Position numbers and translations under genes: made by a program. A stretch of DNA of 26,840 bases from Methanoregula sp. (GTDB taxonomy: Archaea; Halobacteriota; Methanomicrobia; Methanomicrobiales; Methanospirillaceae): the NCBI GenBank assembly GCA_030653335.1, contig JAURZP010000061.1:1-26840 (forward strand), written 5' to 3'. Of this stretch, positions 22,978 through 26,840 are shown piece after piece. The notes beneath the pieces are model-generated. The model saw only the letters and a list, made by a program, of their open reading frames with translations. It was not told the DNA's origin and searched no databases. Numbering within the stretch: position 1 is the first letter of the stretch; every line of letters begins with the position of its first letter.

Positions 22978-23901
22978 TTAGTTTCCGGATGGCTTTGGCA
23001 TCACCATGAGTGATTTTAGCAAGAACCAGCCAACTATGCCAAAGGTGAGGAGGGGGGATACCCAGAAGGGGATGGGAAAACCGAAACTGTCAAGGATCAT
23101 GATACAACCGAGGATCAGGATGGAGTACATCGCGCCGTTCTTTAAGTAGAGATATTTCTTGATCTTATCCACATTACGAATGGTCATCTCTCTTACAACA
23201 AATGCCCCGAGTCCGTTTCCAATGATGATCAACGGTACTGCCATGGTGAACGCAAATGCCCCGATCACTCCATCGATCGAGAAGGTGGCATCGATCACTT
23301 CAAGATAAAAGATCTTGCTGATGTCGGACATGTTGCCGGTGACCATCTTTCTCTCTGCAGCTTCTGCGTTCTGGCGAAAACCGTGAACAATGAAAAATGC
23401 GGTCGATCCAATGACCGCACCAAATGCCATCATCGGGCTTTTTTCTAAAGCAAACCAGACGATTGCAGCAAGCAGGACAGATACAATTGCAAAGAACCAG
23501 ACCCCTTTTGTCGCTATGTATCGCTCACCCCGCAGGCCGAAATGTTTCTCCTCTAAGAACAGCCAGTGGAAGAAAAGAAAGATCAAAAATACCCCGCCAC
23601 CCATCAGGAGGACTGGTGCTGAATGCTCAATGGCAGCAATGACTACCGGGTCAGAAGAGAATGTGGCAGTCAGTGCCCCGATGGGGCCAAGAGACGGTGT
23701 GGACATCCAGACGATCAGCCATGGCAAAAGGCCACGGATGGCAAAGACAGCAAAGAGCAGACCCCAGAGTAAAAACCATTTCCGGGCCCGCTCCCCCATT
23801 GTTGAGAGGACTTCGGCATTGATGATCGCATTGTCGATACTGGTGATCGTCTCAAAAAGGCAGAGCCCGGCAATGATGAGAACGATAGGGAGGAGGTCCA
23901 T
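22978..23901 (-). CDS. DUF475 (TerC-superfamily) membrane protein
   Basis: A 307-residue integral membrane protein with about 8-9 hydrophobic segments. The two acidic motifs that mark DUF475/TerC proteins are present: FETITSIDNAIINAEVLSTM near residue 17 and FYLEVIDATFSIDGVIGAFA near residue 197. The repeated S-x-D-N/G within membrane segments suggests metal-ion binding; related TerC proteins are tied to tellurite resistance and manganese export. The substrate here is unknown. The loop around residues 115-130 is basic (EEKHFGLRGERY). Its start at 23901 has a weak ribosome binding site. It stands alone, with its own TATA box and terminator, upstream of copA. Confidence 0.88.
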   Translation of the reverse strand: MDLLPIVLIIAGLCLFETITSIDNAIINAEVLSTMGERARKWFLLWGLLFAVFAIRGLLPWLIVWMSTPSLGPIGALTATFSSDPVVIAAIEHSAPVLLMGGGVFLIFLFFHWLFLEEKHFGLRGERYIATKGVWFFAIVSVLLAAIVWFALEKSPMMAFGAVIGSTAFFIVHGFRQNAEAAERKMVTGNMSDISKIFYLEVIDATFSIDGVIGAFAFTMAVPLIIIGNGLGAFVVREMTIRNVDKIKKYLYLKNGAMYSILILGCIMILDSFGFPIPFWVSPLLTFGIVGWFLLKSLMVMPKPSGN

Positions 23902-23930
23902 GTGCTGATACCGTATCTGTGCGCAGATCT

Positions 23931-23940
23931 TTTTAAAATT
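23931..23940 (-). promoter_or_regulatory. Candidate TATA box of the DUF475 gene
   Basis: The minus strand reads AATTTTAAAA about 30 bases before the ATG at 23901, which would give a very short leader and explains the weak ribosome binding site. Confidence 0.45.
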
Positions 23941-23986
23941 GTGTCCGGTATCGTGACATGATTTTAAAGATACGATCGGGATACAA

Positions 23987-24271
23987 TTATCGTTCTGTTA
24001 AATATTTCCGGTACTCCCCGATGAGGGCTGTAGCATATTCTGCCGTCTTTTTAGTCGGTACGTAATTAAAGACCTTCACCCGTTTGAGGAGTTCTTCAGA
24101 GATCGCAATATTGTCCTCAAGTTTGAGTTTTTTGACCTCCTCAAAAACAAATTCAAGATGATCGATACCTGTCTCCTTTCCGTCTATCAAGATCCGTTTT
24201 GTCTTGATCTTGTCAGGCGGTATCCCCCCGCAGATCGAGCAGTAATATCCATCCTTGTCATCACCAGGCAT
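23987..24271 (-). CDS. Small CxxC protein of unknown function
   Basis: A 94-residue protein with one CxxC pair at Cys11/Cys14 (YYCSICGGIPP), followed by a strand with RILIDGKETGIDHLEFVFEE and a C-terminal RVKVFNYVPTKKTAEYATAL then YRKYL. I recall similar small proteins in anaerobes (a CxxC head, then V.I.G...GI..LE.IFEEV, then NYVP), but they have no established function. The pair could bind zinc with a partner or act as a redox thiol. The ATG at 24271 has AAGGAGTGA upstream and lies 4 bases after the stop of the cupin gene, so the two form an operon. Confidence 0.82.
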   Translation of the reverse strand: MPGDDKDGYYCSICGGIPPDKIKTKRILIDGKETGIDHLEFVFEEVKKLKLEDNIAISEELLKRVKVFNYVPTKKTAEYATALIGEYRKYLTER

Positions 24272-24275
24272 GCAG

Positions 24276-24644
24276 TCACTCCTTGATCATCGTCAGGCTC
24301 ATCTTGAATTTTGTTATAGCGGACAGTGCATGCGGAACATTTGCCGGAAAGATGATAGTCTCGCCAACATTCATTAAAAAAGTCTGGCCCGCAACCCAGA
24401 CCTCACATTCACCCTCAAGAATTGTGACCAGCGCGTCGAATGGTGCCGTGTGTTCAGAGAGTCCCTCGTTCTCGTCAAACGAGAAGATCGTAATGTTTCC
24501 TGCCTTCCGCGAGATTACCATGCGACTGGCGACAGCGCCGTCCGCGTAGCTGACCAGATCTTTGAGATGAATCACTTTTCCTTTGAGCTCTTCGCGTTTC
24601 TTATCCGGTCTGTCTTCGTGCTTTGGGGGTTCGTACTCGACCAT
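24276..24644 (-). CDS. Cupin-domain protein (first paralogue)
   Basis: A 122-residue single-domain cupin, a small beta-barrel that often binds a metal. The first cupin motif reads EGLSEHTAPFDALVTILEGE and the second NVGETIIFPANVPHAL. Likely metal-side residues are Glu64, His65 and His105; the first motif has SEH instead of HxH, so the site is atypical. An acidic/basic head (PPKHEDRPDKKREELKG) precedes the barrel. It is closely related to the cupin at 24733-25068: FSFDE.EGLSEHTAP.DA and the ends TKFKMSLTMIKE/KRFKMMLTMIRE are nearly the same. A TATA-like box lies about 40 bases before the start. Substrate unknown. Confidence 0.88.
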   Translation of the reverse strand: MVEYEPPKHEDRPDKKREELKGKVIHLKDLVSYADGAVASRMVISRKAGNITIFSFDENEGLSEHTAPFDALVTILEGECEVWVAGQTFLMNVGETIIFPANVPHALSAITKFKMSLTMIKE

Positions 24645-24677
24645 GGCAAATCAACTGACTGATAGTTTAAGATAGGG

Positions 24678-24690
24678 CCTTTAAAAAAAT
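24678..24690 (-). promoter_or_regulatory. Candidate TATA box / T-run between the cupin genes
   Basis: The minus strand reads ATTTTTTTAAAGG about 35-45 bases before the ATG at 24644. It may serve as a TATA box for that gene, as a T-run terminator for the cupin gene that ends at 24733, or as both. Confidence 0.4.
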
Positions 24691-24732
24691 ATCCGGTTTT
24701 TCGTCACCCGCACTTTTTTTTAAAGGGGAACT

Positions 24733-25068
24733 TCACTCGCGGATCATCGTTAGCATCATCTTGAACCGTTTTTTTGCAAATACCGCGTGTGGTTTATTTG
24801 CAGGCAGAATGATCAATTCGTCCGTGTGTACAATAAATGGTGCACCTGCAATCTGCACTTCTGCTTCCCCATCGGTGACTTCAAGAATTGCATCATATGG
24901 TGCGGTATGCTCAGACAACCCTTCACCTTCATCGAAAGAGAAACAGGTAATTGTCCCCGCTTTCTTAAAAACGATCATCCTGCTGGCAACAGTACCCGTC
25001 TGGTATGCGATCAGATCATTTTTCACAAGCACTTTTTCTTTTAATTCTTCACGATCTTTATCCTGCAT
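24733..25068 (-). CDS. Cupin-domain protein (second paralogue)
   Basis: A 111-residue cupin, a duplicate of the gene at 24276-24644. The motifs are EGLSEHTAPYDAILEVTDGE and the later segment ELIILPANKPHAV, with Glu53, His54 and His94 in the metal-site positions. It lacks the charged head of the paralogue. The ATG at 25068 has GGTGA 9 bases upstream. It lies between a ferredoxin gene and the other cupin on the same strand; a shared redox or stress role is possible, but no substrate can be read from the sequence. Confidence 0.87.
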   Translation of the reverse strand: MQDKDREELKEKVLVKNDLIAYQTGTVASRMIVFKKAGTITCFSFDEGEGLSEHTAPYDAILEVTDGEAEVQIAGAPFIVHTDELIILPANKPHAVFAKKRFKMMLTMIRE

Positions 25069-25111
25069 AGAATCATTTCACCGCTTTTAGAGGAGATATT
25101 GTTTCCTGGTA

Positions 25112-25354
25112 TTACATTTTCTCTGATTCATCCAGTGACAGGGTTATGATCTGAACCGGGCAGAGATTCACCGCTTCACGCGCACATCGTACCTGATTTT
25201 CGGGAATACTGCCCTCTGCACGATCCCCACAAAACCTGATAGGTTCTGTGATCTGTGAGAGAGAATCACAGGGATTTTGCTCGAAGAGTTCAGGGCAGGT
25301 GTTCCAGCACGCCCCACAACTCACACATTCCATGCGATCGATGGTCACATTCAT
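25112..25354 (-). CDS. Monocluster-type [4Fe-4S] ferredoxin
   Basis: An 80-residue electron carrier. The cluster motif is Cys10-x2-Cys13-x2-Cys16 (MECVSCGACWNTCPELF) with the fourth ligand at Cys65 (NLCPVQII). Cys20 and Cys57 occupy the positions that form a disulfide in Thermotoga/Pyrococcus-type ferredoxins, so one cluster is predicted rather than two. Cys29 and Cys42 are extra. The frame starts with an ATG at 25354 after a weak ribosome binding site. It ends 43 bases before the second cupin gene, so co-transcription is possible. Its redox partner is unknown. Confidence 0.9.
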   Translation of the reverse strand: MNVTIDRMECVSCGACWNTCPELFEQNPCDSLSQITEPIRFCGDRAEGSIPENQVRCAREAVNLCPVQIITLSLDESEKM

Positions 25355-25634
25355 GCAATCAGTCCGTTCCGCAATCAGTACTCATGGTCTTACAGGATTT
25401 CTTGAATATCTCAACAGGGTTATCAGATAACCGGAGTTTATTTCCGGATCTCTTTTGTTTACTGAAATAAACATAGTCGCCCATGCCAGTCCATTTCCGG
25501 ATAATGGGGCATGCTGTAAAAAAAAGGAATAAATCTGATCTGTAACCCTAAAAAAAAATCGCCTGGTATTCCAGAAAATGGAGCACAGGAAAAAGTTACC
25601 CGTTTTTTTTAATCGTAACGAAAAAAAATCTGGA

Positions 25635-26840
25635 TCATAACACCGAAAGGAAAATCCAGTACACCGCAATCTGGAGGATCGTTAGCGGGATACCAACTTT
25701 TGCAAACTCAATAAAGGAGATCGTCTGGCCCTGCTTTTCGGCATTCTGGATGATGATTACATTACTTGCAGCGCCAAGGATTGTTAAGTTTCCGGCAATG
25801 GTGCTCCCTGCCGCAAGTGCCATCAGCTGGGGGGTTGTACCGCCACCAGCCTTAAGAATCATTGGCTGAAAGAGCGCAACAAAAGGAATGTTTGAAATAA
25901 ACTGGCTCATGAGCACACTGGTTGTCAAGATCAGCGGTACAGAAGAGACCATACTTTCATTGATAAACAACTGGAAAAACCCGGTCTGCCAGACACTTTC
26001 CATCAGGATAAACATCGAAGCAAAGAAGACGAGCGTAGCCCAGTCGATACCACGGAGCACAGTCCATCTCTGCCCGGAGAGGAGTATAACCGGAACCGCG
26101 GCCGCTATTGCAATCAGGGGCAGAGTGATCACCATCCGGGCTCCCAGCAGGGACGCGGCAATATTTGCCGCTGCAAGGATGAGAATAATTACCAGCGAAC
26201 ACCTGACCGGAAGAGATAATCTCATGTCGCACGGAGAGGACGGATCATGCATAAGTGACCGCGTTAAAAATTCCTGTGGATAGAACAGGCGCAGTACAAC
26301 AAACGCAATCAGGAGATTGATAAGAGTCGGTATGAGAAGATACGAACCGAAGGTCAGGAAGGCTCCCGTCATCCCACTGCCCTGCGCGATTAACAGGTTC
26401 TGGGGATTTCCGATCGGGCTCATCACACTGCCAGTGGTGATCGCAACTGCCAGCGTGATAAGGAGCAGGGAAGGTGAGATCTTAAACCGCGTGGCAAGTG
26501 TGAGAACAAGGGGGGTCCCGATAATGGCAAGTGTATCATTCATCAGGAGTGCAGACAGCAATCCCATTCCAAACAGGATAATAAGTACCAGCTGATCGGG
26601 ATTTTTAGCATGGGAAAAAAAGCGGTGAGCGATATACGCGAGGTACCCGCTCTCAACGAGTGCCTCACCGACAACAAACATCCCGAATAAAAAAATCATC
26701 ACATCGGGATTAATCGCATGCAGTGCATCAAAAGGTGCGATCTGACCTGTGATTAAGACTGCCAGTGCTCCTCCGAGCATGATCTGCCAGATCTTCAGGT
26801 TGAATCTGCCTGCCTGCCTTATCGCAATCAGGAGAAAGAC
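25635..26840 (-). CDS. ArsB/NhaD-family ion transporter, 5' end cut off
   Basis: A polytopic membrane protein of the ion-transporter superfamily that includes ArsB, NhaD and CitMHS. The frame stays open to the window edge: upstream of the internal ATG at 26780 it reads FLLIAIRQAGRFNLKIWQI, the usual N-terminal region of this family, so the true start lies beyond 26840. About ten hydrophobic segments are visible, with the re-entrant motifs MNDTLAIIGTP, SPIGNPQNLLIAQGSG and SNIPFVALFQP, and the paired inverted half AGNLTILGAASNVIII. These Asn/Gly-rich loops shape the ion path. Substrate (arsenite, Na+/H+ or a carboxylate) cannot be told. No arsenic genes are beside it in the window. It ends at 25635. 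Confidence 0.88.
   Translation of the reverse strand, partial: VFLLIAIRQAGRFNLKIWQIMLGGALAVLITGQIAPFDALHAINPDVMIFLFGMFVVGEALVESGYLAYIAHRFFSHAKNPDQLVLIILFGMGLLSALLMNDTLAIIGTPLVLTLATRFKISPSLLLITLAVAITTGSVMSPIGNPQNLLIAQGSGMTGAFLTFGSYLLIPTLINLLIAFVVLRLFYPQEFLTRSLMHDPSSPCDMRLSLPVRCSLVIILILAAANIAASLLGARMVITLPLIAIAAAVPVILLSGQRWTVLRGIDWATLVFFASMFILMESVWQTGFFQLFINESMVSSVPLILTTSVLMSQFISNIPFVALFQPMILKAGGGTTPQLMALAAGSTIAGNLTILGAASNVIIIQNAEKQGQTISFIEFAKVGIPLTILQIAVYWIFLSVL

Noticed and set aside
25382..25669. Minus-strand frame of 95 codons between ferredoxin and transporter
   Set aside because: The Phe-rich translation comes from AT-rich spacer, has no clear ribosome binding site and overlaps the transporter gene in another frame.
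1..26840. CRISPR arrays, tRNA or rRNA genes, insertion sequences
   Set aside because: No regular repeat-spacer array, rRNA-like block, tRNA-like cloverleaf or transposase gene was recognised on reading; a dedicated tRNA/IS scan was not possible.

Overview
The window looks like chromosome from a methanogenic archaeon, most likely of the Methanomicrobiales (Methanoregula-like; the genus is an inference). The evidence is the nifH-nifI1-nifI2-D-K-E-N gene order with the two PII-type nifI genes inside the operon, archaeal TATA boxes (such as ATATAAATA before the nif operon), operators of the form GGAA-N6-TTCC that match the archaeal nitrogen repressor NrpR, and strong Shine-Dalgarno sequences. Nearly every gene is on the minus strand.

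Region by region (minus strand unless stated): 1-842 holds a cut-off DUF6448-like gene and an unrecognised small gene. 1018-2163 (plus strand) encodes an unrecognised 381-residue protein with a possible nuclease-like core. 2265-3054 encodes two overlapping, divergent PII-like proteins that resemble a NifI1/NifI2 pair but have no nitrogenase genes beside them. 3055-3473 is a non-coding stretch rich in inverted repeats. 3474-5175 is amtB-glnK, with an NrpR-type operator over the predicted transcription start. 5438-14454 is the nitrogen fixation operon: a 109-residue ORF of unknown function, nifH, nifI1, nifI2, nifD, nifK, nifE, nifN, a thioredoxin-like [2Fe-2S] ferredoxin and an AnfO-like gene, followed by the stump of an ABC transporter ATPase gene. 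A second NrpR-type operator sits just upstream of its TATA box. 14918-16507 is an archaeal glutamate-synthase-like FMN protein.

The rest is mostly redox and metal genes: a DUF362/ferredoxin protein, ferritin, a translationally coupled pair (unknown protein plus TPR protein), a Cu+-exporting P-type ATPase followed by a 46-residue YHS-domain gene, a DUF475 (TerC-like) membrane protein, a CxxC protein, two paralogous cupins, a [4Fe-4S] ferredoxin, and an ArsB/NhaD-type transporter cut by the right edge.

The genes fit one nitrogen economy. AmtB brings in ammonium and GlnK gates it. Nitrogenase makes ammonium when it is scarce and NifI1/NifI2 switch the enzyme off when it returns. NrpR would coordinate transcription of both operons, and the glutamate-synthase-like protein may take part in assimilation. 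nifB and nifV are not in the window. The most unusual points are the orphan NifI-like pair, the small ORF leading the nif operon (which carries the NifH-like string PEPGVG), the AnfO gene in a molybdenum-type cluster with the ABC stump behind it, and the structured gap after glnK.
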